A stretch of 14,684 bases of DNA. Source: Thermoplasmatota archaeon (GTDB taxonomy: Archaea; Thermoplasmatota; E2; JACPAO01; JAHFTW01). The translations under genes and the position numbers were made by a program. A model generated the notes under the pieces. It saw nothing but the letters and a program-made list of their open reading frames with translations. It had not been told where the DNA came from and made no database searches. The stretch is from NCBI GenBank assembly GCA_028289805.1, contig JANQNI010000075.1, forward strand, positions 1-14,684. Direction: 5' to 3'. How positions within the stretch are numbered: the first letter of the stretch is position 1; each line of letters begins with the position of its first letter. This document shows positions 1 to 7,724 of the stretch, one piece after another.

Positions 1-3000
1 GCACGGAGGGGCCGAAGTCGACGAAGACGCGCACGTCCTGGCGCTTGCCCGGCTCCAGCTCGAACGCACTGGGCTCGACGCGCACGTCCACGGCGTCCCC
101 GTAGGCAGCCGCCGCCTCCGCCGTGGCGAAGCCGGGGGTGCCGACGACGCCGTCGGGGAGGGTGCCGTTGTTCCACACGGTGGCGATGAAGGTGGTCACG
201 TCGCCGGGGGCGGCGTGCGCCACCTCCTCATCGCTGGACCACTCCAGCCCGAACGTGCCGATCGAGGCGGTCAGTTCCAGTTGGTCGAAGGCGCTGGGGT
301 CGACGCCGCTGGTGCCGAAGAGGAGGATGTTCGCCTCGTCGCCCGGCTCGGCGCCGTCGGCCTCGGTGGGCGACGAAACGATGACGTCGATCACGCGGGT
401 CTCCAGCGGGGCGAGGTTGACGAGCGGCGGGTCGTAGGCGATGCTCCACCCGGGCGGCGGCTGCGTGGCGCTGAGTTCGACGACGTCCGCGCTCAGGCCG
501 GCGTTCTGGACGCGCACGGGGAAGACCACGTCGCCGCCCGGCAGGGTCGCGGTGGCCACGTCGGGGTCGTCGAGGCTCAGGAAGACCCCCACGTCGTCTT
601 GGAGGTTCAGGACCAGGTCCCCGCTGGCGGTGTACCCGACCGAGTCGCCGCACTCCTGCTGGTCGCCACGGCACGCCTCGACGATCAGGGCGACGCTGCT
701 GGTGCCGATGGCATCCAGTGGGCTCGTGACCTCGAAGGTGGCGGTGGCCTTGTAGCCGCCGGCGTCCGCCTCCAGGGCCGCCGTCTCGACGGCGGAGGTG
801 ACGGACCAGCCGCTCGGGAGCTTGTTGCGGTCGACGCGCAGGGTGAGGGGGTCACCGACGCTGCCCTCGAGGGTGATGGCCTCGACGGTGATTTCCTGCG
901 GCTGGCCGCGGCCCTCGATGAGGACCGTGTTCTGGCCGCCCACGCCCTGGATCACGATGCCCCCGTCCTCGACCACGTTGACCGCGAAGGTCAGGGTGCG
1001 GGGCGCCAGGTCCTCGTCCGCACTGTCGATGCGCACCGCGAACTCCTCGCGGTCGCCCGTCTCGGCGTCGTCGGGTACCTGCACCCGGAGGAATGCGTCG
1101 AGGGTGTTCTGGCCGGGCACGAACACCTGGTCGTCCACGCTCAGGCGGGGCCGCCAGTCGGGGGAACCATCCACCACGACGACGCTGTACGTGTCGTCGC
1201 CGGTGCCGACGTTGTCCACCTGGAAGGGCAGTGCGACCTCCTGGCCGGCGTGGGCGTCCCGGGCGTTGAGGACCGTGCGGGCCTCGAACTGGGCCTCCCC
1301 CACGAGCTTCGTGTCGAACGTCAGCGTGTCCGTCAGGGTGTCTTGGCTACCGCCTTCCTGGCTGGCGACCGTGATGACGTGGCGCAGGTCCCGGTCCCCG
1401 GGCTTGTTGGTCGTGTCCGGGCGGACGACGAGCTTGAGGGTGACCTCGTCGTAGATGCCCATGTCGTTGCAGACGAGGGTGCGGTAGGGCGCGGTGCCGA
1501 GGCCGCCGCAGCCACCGTAGTCGCTGCGGGCCGCACCGCCCTGCACGTACACCAGCTCCTCCGTCCAGCCGTTGCCCCCGCCGGGGACGCTCACGGTGAC
1601 GTCGTCGCGCTCGTTGCCCGTGGTGCGCACCGTGAAGAGGTACTCGACGGGCTCGAACTCCTGCGACACGGTGCCGAACTCGGACTCCTTGTCGCCCGTC
1701 GGACGGCTCGTCTCCAGGTCCAGGGCGGGCTCGACCACGACGCCGTGGGTCCGGTCGCCCACCTCGTCCAGGACGGAGTAGAGGTTCAGTTCCCGCTTGA
1801 TGCCGGGTTCGCTGTCGACGGTGGCGACGATGCGGTACCAGGCCGCGTCGGAGACGTCGTTGCGTCCGCAGACGTCGGCGTTGGGGAAGAACGTGAGGCT
1901 GTCGGGGTCCTCGGGGTAGACGTACCCCATCTCGACCCAGCGGTACACGGTCTGGCCCGCGGGGACGGTGACGGCGCCCAGGTTGGCGGGGGCCATGCTG
2001 GCCTTGCCGCCGGGTTCGTTGTTGATCTTGGAACCTCCCTGCTCGTCGAGGTCGATGCGCCAGTAGTCGGGCGAGCCCGATCCGTCGCAACCCAGGAGTC
2101 CGGTGGTCTGGACGCTCCTCTTGCCCGTGTCCAGGACCTCGCCCGTCTGCCAGTCTCCCCGGAGGGAGTACGTTTCATCCACCGGTCCGGGGTTGGTGAA
2201 GCGAATTCGGAACAGGCTCGTGGCGTCGTATTCGTTGTCGTTGATGCCACAGACGTTGCTGGGGTCTAGGTCGGTGGTGTCGTCACGCCCCGGCGGGAGG
2301 CAACTCTCGGAGGGGAAGCGCAGGTGGCGCAGGGGCTTGTCGCTGCCCAGCACGTCGATTTCGAGTTGGCGCTCCAGGACGACGTCCACCTGGACGGTCA
2401 GCGTGTCCACCACGCTGTCGTCGCCCACGAGTCGCGCCGTGAGGGGCAGGTTGAAGCTGGTCCCGGCGCGGGCGTCCTCGGCGACGTTGAGCTTCAGGGT
2501 GAAGAAGCCGCTGATGCTGTCGGCGGGAATGAACCGGCCGGGCGGGTCCATGCGGGCGTTCCAGCCGAGGCCGAGGTTGCTTGGCAGGGTGGGCTCGACG
2601 AGGTAGGTGTCCCCCGCACTCCCGAGGTTGTGCAGGCGGAAGCCCGTGATGTTGATGCGCTGGCCGGGCTGGACCTCGATGTTCTGGCGGCCGCCGAAGA
2701 TGTCGACCGCGTCCGCCTTCTCATCCACGATGCGCGTGGTGATGGAGAGGGACTGGTCCGGGACCTCCTCCGGCACCTGGCTGGCGGCGGTGACCAGGAA
2801 CGTCTCCTCGGTGCCGACGGGGGCCGTGGGGCTCGGCGTGACGGTCAGCACCACCTCGATGCCCTGCTCGGTGGGTTCCCGGCCTGCCGGGGGCAGGAAG
2901 ATGGAGTCTTGGCTGAACTGCGCCGTCCACCCGGTGGCGAGGCCACTGACGCTGAACCGGATGTTGTCTTTCTCGGGGCCGAGGTTGCGGAGGCTCAGCA

Positions 3001-4468
3001 GGTACTCGGTGGGTTCTGCGACCTCCACCTCGTGGACGGGGCTGGACCCCGGCGCCTCCCCGATGACCTCCATGGAGAACCCCTTGAGGCCGACGATGAC
3101 GTCCGTGGACTGGGCGTAGGTTCGCACCGCGTTGTAGACCTCGAACCGGTAGCGGCCGTCCGGGAGGTCGGCGGTGTAGAGGAAGTCCTGCGAAACCTGG
3201 TTGAGGCTGTCGTCCACGAACGTTGCCGTGCGGCTGCCGGACGATTTGATGTGGGTGTTGCGTTGGTCGCCACTGGTGCTGCCCTCCTCGACGCGGGTGT
3301 CGAAGAGAACCTCGCTCGTGTCGACGTTGCGCCAGCGCAGGAAGTACCGCTCCTTCCCCGTGTTCACGTCGTTGCCGTCGACGTCCGGGTCGTCGCTCTC
3401 GTCGTAGAGCTTGGGAGTCCAGATGTGGTCCTGGTAGTCCGCCGCCTCGGCGGCGCGGTGCTGGAAGTCGTTGAGGCTGGCCCATGCGCTCCCCTGGGCG
3501 ACCATGGCGGTCATGCGCCGCCGGTCCTGGCTGACCTCGTCGGCGCTGGGCAGGCCGGCCGTGAAGGCGCCGTTGCGGTCGTCCACCCACGTGTTCAGGA
3601 CGGCGGTGTCGGTGATGAGGCGGAAGTTGGAGGGGAACTGCGTGGAGCCGAAGTGGAGGGTGCAGTCCGCGCCTGCGGAGCTGGGCACGGAGACGAAGAC
3701 CTTGAACCGGATGAAGTGCTCGCCCGGGATGAACACCTCGCCCCGGTGGCCGCTGCGGAGTTCGAAGTTGCCCGACTCCTCCGTGGAGAGATCGTAGCGG
3801 TACACCTGCCCCCCGAGTCTTGTGGGGAGTGGACTTCCCGGGATGAGGGTCTCAAAGAAGTCGTTGTCGCTGGAGTCGTCGTAGCTCTTGCGTTGTGCGG
3901 TCCCGTCCGGCTGGATGATCATCCGGTCGAAGCCAACCCCAATGACGGGAGCGAATTCAAGCGTCACGTCCGGGCACGTAACGAACAAGTTGGCCTCGAA
4001 GCCGTAGACGCGGAACGGGCGGTTGGGGGTGAGGTCGCCGGGGTCAACGCTGGCATCCATGGGGATGTCGAAGACCGCGGTGGAACCGGAGAGGGGGACG
4101 TCCGAAATTCGCGCGCGCTTGTCGCTCGGATGGTTCGGGTCCGTCTGACCGTTGAGTTGTTCGCTGGGCGGGATGGTGGCCACCGGGGGCTCGTAGTGGT
4201 AGTACCCCTCGATGTTCGCGCCGGGAAGGAGGATGTCCTCGCCGTCCGGGCCGGCCTGGCGGCTGAACGGGTCGTCGTGGTCCAGGAAGAACGTCACCTT
4301 CTCCAGGGCCGGCTGCCAGTCGCCGTAGGTGTCTCCCTGGGTTTCCTCCAACGCTTCGTCGTAGAACGCAGGGAGTTCGAGGGCCGCCTGGGCCTGCACG
4401 GGGGCGGCGAGGCCGGCCAGCAGGAGGGGCAGCAAGGCGATCGTGAACAGGAACGTGTTGGCGCGCAT
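1..4468 (-). CDS. Giant secreted surface protein with repeated NEW3/CARDB-like domains (C-terminus cut off by window)
   Basis: I read this frame codon by codon from the ATG at 4468-4466 to base 2 and found no stop: 1489 codons, with the end outside the window. Residues 1-26 form a signal peptide (Arg2, a hydrophobic core, then VQA before the likely cut), so the product should be exported. Residues 27 to about 370 match nothing I recognise; about 370-475 looks like a beta-sandwich. From about 480 onward, beta-sandwich units of the NEW3/CARDB type recur (near 480-565, 603-683, 749-889, 939-1033, 1073-1149, 1163-1289, 1308-1390, 1419-end). They are marked by N-x-G turns followed by D-T-Y or similar, and by PGW-like motifs. 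There are ten cysteines, mostly in near pairs, which suggests disulfides outside the cell. A C-terminal anchor like that of its neighbour is probable but not visible. The family suggests a cell-surface scaffold or adhesin; the exact role is unknown. Confidence 0.88.
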   Translation of the reverse strand, partial: MRANTFLFTIALLPLLLAGLAAPVQAQAALELPAFYDEALEETQGDTYGDWQPALEKVTFFLDHDDPFSRQAGPDGEDILLPGANIEGYYHYEPPVATIPPSEQLNGQTDPNHPSDKRARISDVPLSGSTAVFDIPMDASVDPGDLTPNRPFRVYGFEANLFVTCPDVTLEFAPVIGVGFDRMIIQPDGTAQRKSYDDSSDNDFFETLIPGSPLPTRLGGQVYRYDLSTEESGNFELRSGHRGEVFIPGEHFIRFKVFVSVPSSAGADCTLHFGSTQFPSNFRLITDTAVLNTWVDDRNGAFTAGLPSADEVSQDRRRMTAMVAQGSAWASLNDFQHRAAEAADYQDHIWTPKLYDESDDPDVDGNDVNTGKERYFLRWRNVDTSEVLFDTRVEEGSTSGDQRNTHIKSSGSRTATFVDDSLNQVSQDFLYTADLPDGRYRFEVYNAVRTYAQSTDVIVGLKGFSMEVIGEAPGSSPVHEVEVAEPTEYLLSLRNLGPEKDNIRFSVSGLATGWTAQFSQDSIFLPPAGREPTEQGIEVVLTVTPSPTAPVGTEETFLVTAASQVPEEVPDQSLSITTRIVDEKADAVDIFGGRQNIEVQPGQRINITGFRLHNLGSAGDTYLVEPTLPSNLGLGWNARMDPPGRFIPADSISGFFTLKLNVAEDARAGTSFNLPLTARLVGDDSVVDTLTVQVDVVLERQLEIDVLGSDKPLRHLRFPSESCLPPGRDDTTDLDPSNVCGINDNEYDATSLFRIRFTNPGPVDETYSLRGDWQTGEVLDTGKRSVQTTGLLGCDGSGSPDYWRIDLDEQGGSKINNEPGGKASMAPANLGAVTVPAGQTVYRWVEMGYVYPEDPDSLTFFPNADVCGRNDVSDAAWYRIVATVDSEPGIKRELNLYSVLDEVGDRTHGVVVEPALDLETSRPTGDKESEFGTVSQEFEPVEYLFTVRTTGNERDDVTVSVPGGGNGWTEELVYVQGGAARSDYGGCGGLGTAPYRTLVCNDMGIYDEVTLKLVVRPDTTNKPGDRDLRHVITVASQEGGSQDTLTDTLTFDTKLVGEAQFEARTVLNARDAHAGQEVALPFQVDNVGTGDDTYSVVVVDGSPDWRPRLSVDDQVFVPGQNTLDAFLRVQVPDDAETGDREEFAVRIDSADEDLAPRTLTFAVNVVEDGGIVIQGVGGQNTVLIEGRGQPQEITVEAITLEGSVGDPLTLRVDRNKLPSGWSVTSAVETAALEADAGGYKATATFEVTSPLDAIGTSSVALIVEACRGDQQECGDSVGYTASGDLVLNLQDDVGVFLSLDDPDVATATLPGGDVVFPVRVQNAGLSADVVELSATQPPPGWSIAYDPPLVNLAPLETRVIDVIVSSPTEADGAEPGDEANILLFGTSGVDPSAFDQLELTASIGTFGLEWSSDEEVAHAAPGDVTTFIATVWNNGTLPDGVVGTPGFATAEAAAAYGDAVDVRVEPSAFELEPGKRQDVRVFVDFGPSV

Positions 4469-4481
4469 GGTTCCACCGGTG

Positions 4482-4497
4482 CAGGGGTCTCCCCCTG
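4482..4497 (-). promoter_or_regulatory. Leader hairpin with GAGA tetraloop before the giant surface gene
   Basis: On the minus strand CAGGGG-GAGA-CCCCTG forms a perfect six-pair stem closed by a GNRA-type tetraloop. It ends 14 bases before the ATG at 4468. The next bases (4474-4481) are the palindrome CACCGGTG, which contains the GGTG that could act as a weak ribosome-binding site. If transcription starts about 26 bases after the TATA-like element at 4524-4533, this hairpin lies in a leader of roughly 35 bases. A role in mRNA stability or translation control is inference. Confidence 0.45.
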
Positions 4498-4523
4498 GTG
4501 CGGACTTGCCGTTCTTCTGAGGG

Positions 4524-4533
4524 TAGATATTGC
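4524..4533 (-). promoter_or_regulatory. TATA-like promoter element of the giant surface gene
   Basis: The minus strand reads GCAATATCTA here, preceded by a purine-rich GAAA that could be a BRE. It is the only AT-rich island in the 164-base spacer between the two surface genes. It lies about 60 bases before the ATG, too far for a leaderless start, so a leader of about 35 bases is expected. That is unlike most genes in this window. Confidence 0.45.
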
Positions 4534-4632
4534 TTTCGGTTGCCGGGCGCCGAGCCTCCCCGGGGGCGGATGTGCGGGATCGCGGCGTGGCCTGTCGGTG
4601 GCAACCGGGCCATCGGCCGCGCGCGGCACGGG

Positions 4633-6921
4633 CTACGTGCCGTTGCGCCGCCGACCCACCACGACCGCCGCGCCGAGTGCCGCCAACAACCCCACGAGGG
4701 GCAGCCCAGGGCTCTCCTCGTCGGGGTCCTCCTCCGGCTGGGCCTCGACGACGGTGACGAGCAGGGTGTCGTCGACGCTGCCCTGGGTGTCGCCGAAGCT
4801 GGTGGCGGACAGGGCGATGATGACCGGTGCCTCCGTGCTGGCGTCTGCGGGGACGCTGAGGGGTGCCTGGACGGTCTTGGATTCCTTGGGAGCGATGTCC
4901 TTGACGGTGGTCTCGCTGACGCCGAAGGCGAAGGTTCCGGTCCAGTCGGCCAGGAGGTTGCCGAAGCGGACGCGGGCGCCGTCCTCGGTGTTGCCGACGT
5001 TGGTGACGGTGACGTCGAAGGTCGTGCTCTTGCCCGCCTCGACGGTGATTCCGGGGGGCAGTTCAAGCTCGACGCCGAAGACGGCGCCGACGACGGCGCG
5101 CAGTTCGACGGGCTCTGCGAAGCCGTCGAGGGAGACGGTGATCGTGGCCTCGTCCAGTTCCAGCGCGTCGTCGGGGGGCGTGACGACCACGTCCAGGTCT
5201 TCGGTGTCGCCGGCCTGGATCTTGCCGTCGCCGCTGGCGAGGGAGACGGTCCAGCCCTGCTCGTCGACCTTGAGCTTGATGGGGGCCTTGGCCTCGGTGT
5301 TGCCGTTGTTCTGGATGAACAACGAGAACGTGGCGGGGTCGCCGGCGTCCACGGACAGGGTATCCTTGGCGTCGTCGCGCAGCCCGATGGCCCAGTCGAC
5401 GACCGCCTCCAGCATGAGGGGGACGTCGTGGGTGACGGCCTGGCCGTCGGGCCCGACGGTCTGGACCTCCAACTCGTAGTCGCCGGGTGCGGTGGTGGCG
5501 ACGGGGGTGACTGCGACGGCGACCTCGACGGTCTGGTTGGGCGCCACGACGACCGCGTCCGCCTCCGGCTCGATGGTCCACCCGGGTTGGGGTTCGATGG
5601 TGATGGGGGTGGAGACGAGGCGGTTGCCTTCGTTGCGCAAGCGCAGCACCAGTTCGCCGGCCTCGCCGGGCTTCAGGAGGGGGGCGTCGCTGGTGACGTT
5701 GAGGGCGTGCACGGCGTCGAAGAGCTGCACGCCGTCCGCGGTGGGAACGAGGATCGTCTCGCCGTCGTCGGTGACGCTGAGCGTGCCGAGGTTGCCGGCG
5801 ACGGTGGCGTTCCAGAGGGGGAACGCCTCGAGGCCGTCACGGCCGAAGGCGTGGAGGGTGTCGCCCGCGACGGCAACGACGACGGTGCCGTCCTCGCTGA
5901 GGGCGACGTGGTCGGGCTCGGCGCCGACGTCGGTCTCGAAGATCACCTGGAAGACGTTGCTGGCGGGTGCGTACTGGCCGATGCCGAGGGTGCCGGCCCC
6001 GTTGCCCCAGGCGACGACGGTGGCGTTCTCGGTGATGGCCGTGGAGGTGATGGGGCTGTCCTGGCGCTTGAAGCTCAGCAGGCGGTCGTCGGTGACCGTG
6101 GCGTCGCTGTGGAAGCGCAGCCGGCCGGCGCTGGTGCCCATGACGCTGACGTGCTGGTCGTCGGAGGCGACGGCGACGCTGGCGCCGGTGCCGACGAAGG
6201 CGTCGTCGGTGGTGGGACTGTTGCTGCCGGTGGAGAAGCGGAAGTAGGACTCGTCCGCCACGACGGTGAGGACCTCGCCGTCGCTGCTGAGGTCGAAGCC
6301 GGTGGGGCGCGCGGGCAGGGTTGCGGCCTCGGTCCACGCCTCCTTGGCGGCGTCCCCGCTCCAGTCGTAGACCATGACCGACCAGGAGAGGGCACCGCTC
6401 TGGTAGGCGACGGCGGCGGTCTCGCCGGCGCGGTCGATGTCGACCAGGGGGGTGCCGGCGCCCGCTGCTTCCGCGAGGGTGGTGTGGCCGCCGCTGAAGG
6501 GGTCGAAGCGCAGGACGATGCCGTTGTTGCTGCGGGCGACGACGACGACGCGGTCGCCGGCCGCGTCGATGGCGACGGCCTCGACGGGGCTCTTGCAGTC
6601 CTCTCCGGAGCCGAATCCGTGCAGGGGCGCGTTGTCGCATTCGGTCGGGTCGGCGGGGCCGATGTCCCGCTCGCGGGCGCCGTCGTTTTCGAGGAGGAAC
6701 CAGACGGCCTCGTCGTGGCCGGGGTCGGTTCCGCCGGGGCCCTGGGGCGTGTTGTCTCCGGGGTCCGTCGTGCCGACCAGGATGCGTCCGTTCTCGGCGG
6801 CCAGGGCGCCGGCGGTCGTGCCGGCGAACTCCAGCAGGTCGCGAGCGCCGGGGTCGACGGTGGCGCTGGCCAGGGGCGTGGCGGCCAAGAGCAGCAGGAG
6901 GAGGGTCGGTCGGAGTCGCAT
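4633..6921 (-). CDS. Secreted beta-propeller plus NEW3-repeat protein with PGF-CTERM-like anchor
   Basis: This encodes 762 residues from the ATG at 6921 to a TAG. Residues 1-20 are a signal peptide (MRLRP, a run of leucines, then ASA). Residues of about 30-405 carry repeated short strands of the form V-A-x-D/S-x-D-G-x-x-V, as in WD40/YVTN-type beta-propellers, and one possible disulfide pair (TEC..EDC, near residues 94-109). Three NEW3-like beta-sandwich domains follow (about 408-500, 508-604 and 615-726), each with a R/Q/T-N-x-G-N turn. After an acidic linker the tail ESPGLPLVGLL, a hydrophobic helix and RRR end the protein, which is the layout of archaeosortase substrates. It is probably displayed on the cell surface. 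It follows the nadC-ligase pair by 74 bases but has its own promoter-like element. Its substrate or partner is unknown. The antisense open frames across it are shadows. Confidence 0.9.
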   Translation of the reverse strand: MRLRPTLLLLLLAATPLASATVDPGARDLLEFAGTTAGALAAENGRILVGTTDPGDNTPQGPGGTDPGHDEAVWFLLENDGARERDIGPADPTECDNAPLHGFGSGEDCKSPVEAVAIDAAGDRVVVVARSNNGIVLRFDPFSGGHTTLAEAAGAGTPLVDIDRAGETAAVAYQSGALSWSVMVYDWSGDAAKEAWTEAATLPARPTGFDLSSDGEVLTVVADESYFRFSTGSNSPTTDDAFVGTGASVAVASDDQHVSVMGTSAGRLRFHSDATVTDDRLLSFKRQDSPITSTAITENATVVAWGNGAGTLGIGQYAPASNVFQVIFETDVGAEPDHVALSEDGTVVVAVAGDTLHAFGRDGLEAFPLWNATVAGNLGTLSVTDDGETILVPTADGVQLFDAVHALNVTSDAPLLKPGEAGELVLRLRNEGNRLVSTPITIEPQPGWTIEPEADAVVVAPNQTVEVAVAVTPVATTAPGDYELEVQTVGPDGQAVTHDVPLMLEAVVDWAIGLRDDAKDTLSVDAGDPATFSLFIQNNGNTEAKAPIKLKVDEQGWTVSLASGDGKIQAGDTEDLDVVVTPPDDALELDEATITVSLDGFAEPVELRAVVGAVFGVELELPPGITVEAGKSTTFDVTVTNVGNTEDGARVRFGNLLADWTGTFAFGVSETTVKDIAPKESKTVQAPLSVPADASTEAPVIIALSATSFGDTQGSVDDTLLVTVVEAQPEEDPDEESPGLPLVGLLAALGAAVVVGRRRNGT

Positions 6922-6948
6922 GGTCCCGCATTTCCAGTGCGACGGAGG

Positions 6949-6956
6949 TAAGAAAA
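6949..6956 (-). promoter_or_regulatory. TATA-like element for the propeller surface gene
   Basis: The minus strand reads TTTTCTTA, an AT-rich island in a GC-rich spacer centred about 31 bases before the ATG at 6921. A start 4-6 bases before the ATG would give a nearly leaderless mRNA. It suggests this gene is transcribed separately from the ligase gene that ends at 6996. Confidence 0.4.
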
Positions 6957-6995
6957 CCGTTCTGGTCGATTCACGTGTTCGCTGTTGCGGTGTGT

Positions 6996-7724
6996 CTACG
7001 CCGATTCCAGGAGGTGGGTGGCCATCCGCCGCCGCACGGCAGCCAAATTGGTCGTGTTGTCGAACCTTCCAGTTCCCGGCGGCGCGGTGCGCAGGGACGC
7101 GAGGGCGCGGGTGAGTTCGTCGACGATGGTGACGTGGGCGGTGCGCGCCGTGCGCGAGAGGGGGTTGAGGTCGATGGTGATCACGGTCTTGCCCATCGCC
7201 ACCAGCGCCTCGCAGCGGTCGCCGTCCTCCAGGGGCACCAGGACCACGTCGGCGTCGCCGATGCCGGCCGCGCAGCACAGGGCGCGGTCGGAGGCGAGGC
7301 CGGGGATGCGGGCGTCCGGCTCCCGGCCCAGGACGCTGCCGGCCGGCGCGCCGGCCGCCTCGACGGCGCGCACCAGTCGGTCGATGCGCTCGGGCGTGCG
7401 ATGGAACAGGTTGACCTCCAGGCGCAGGCCGGGAATCGCCTCGGCCAGCGCCACGCAGCCGGCGGCGTCGAGGGCCACGACGTTGCCGTTGGGCGACAGC
7501 ACCGGCCGGCGCGCCGCGCGCAGCAACCGCACCGCCTCCGCCCCCGCGGCCTCCGCCTCCGGGGGCGACGTCTCCCCCAGCAGGTAGTCGAACGCCTCCC
7601 CGCGGCCGTGGGCGATGAGGCCGGTGGCGTGGACGAGGCCCGCCTCCACGGCGTCCTTCATCGCCTCCCGGACGCGCAGGGAGCGGGCGCGGGGGTGGTC
7701 GTCGGGGATGTTCGTGGCGGTCAT
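6996..7724 (-). CDS. 4-phosphopantoate--beta-alanine ligase (archaeal phosphopantothenate synthetase)
   Basis: This 242-residue cytoplasmic enzyme joins 4-phosphopantoate to beta-alanine with ATP to make 4'-phosphopantothenate, the archaeal route to coenzyme A. Family motifs are clear: IPDDHPRA at 6-13; GLIAHGRGEAFDYLLGE at 35-51; a middle EVNLFHRTPERI; then DARIPGLASDRA, ADVVLVPLEDGDRCEALVAMGK and IDLNPLSRTARTAHV at about 165-195. The length is close to characterised members of about 250-260 residues. The frame is open far upstream, but family similarity begins at this ATG, which overlaps the nadC stop in an ATGA. The two are therefore translationally coupled and joined in one cofactor operon. 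The ATP-contact residues appear intact. The call is secure from motif recognition alone. Confidence 0.95.
   Translation of the reverse strand: MTATNIPDDHPRARSLRVREAMKDAVEAGLVHATGLIAHGRGEAFDYLLGETSPPEAEAAGAEAVRLLRAARRPVLSPNGNVVALDAAGCVALAEAIPGLRLEVNLFHRTPERIDRLVRAVEAAGAPAGSVLGREPDARIPGLASDRALCCAAGIGDADVVLVPLEDGDRCEALVAMGKTVITIDLNPLSRTARTAHVTIVDELTRALASLRTAPPGTGRFDNTTNLAAVRRRMATHLLESA

Noticed and set aside
4469..4632. Possible small gene or RNA gene between the two surface genes
   Set aside because: Only a TATA-like element and a leader hairpin can be supported in these 164 bases; no short frame there has convincing composition.
215..5479. Two long plus-strand open frames (215-2269 and 2324-5479)
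   Set aside because: They are antisense to minus-strand genes with signal peptides and recognisable domains. Their products are valine-, glycine- and histidine-rich shadows with no family motifs, as expected in GC-rich DNA.
4498..6951. Plus-strand open frame of 817 codons
   Set aside because: It is antisense to the propeller surface protein, very rich in glycine, aspartate and valine, and has no recognisable start context or domain.
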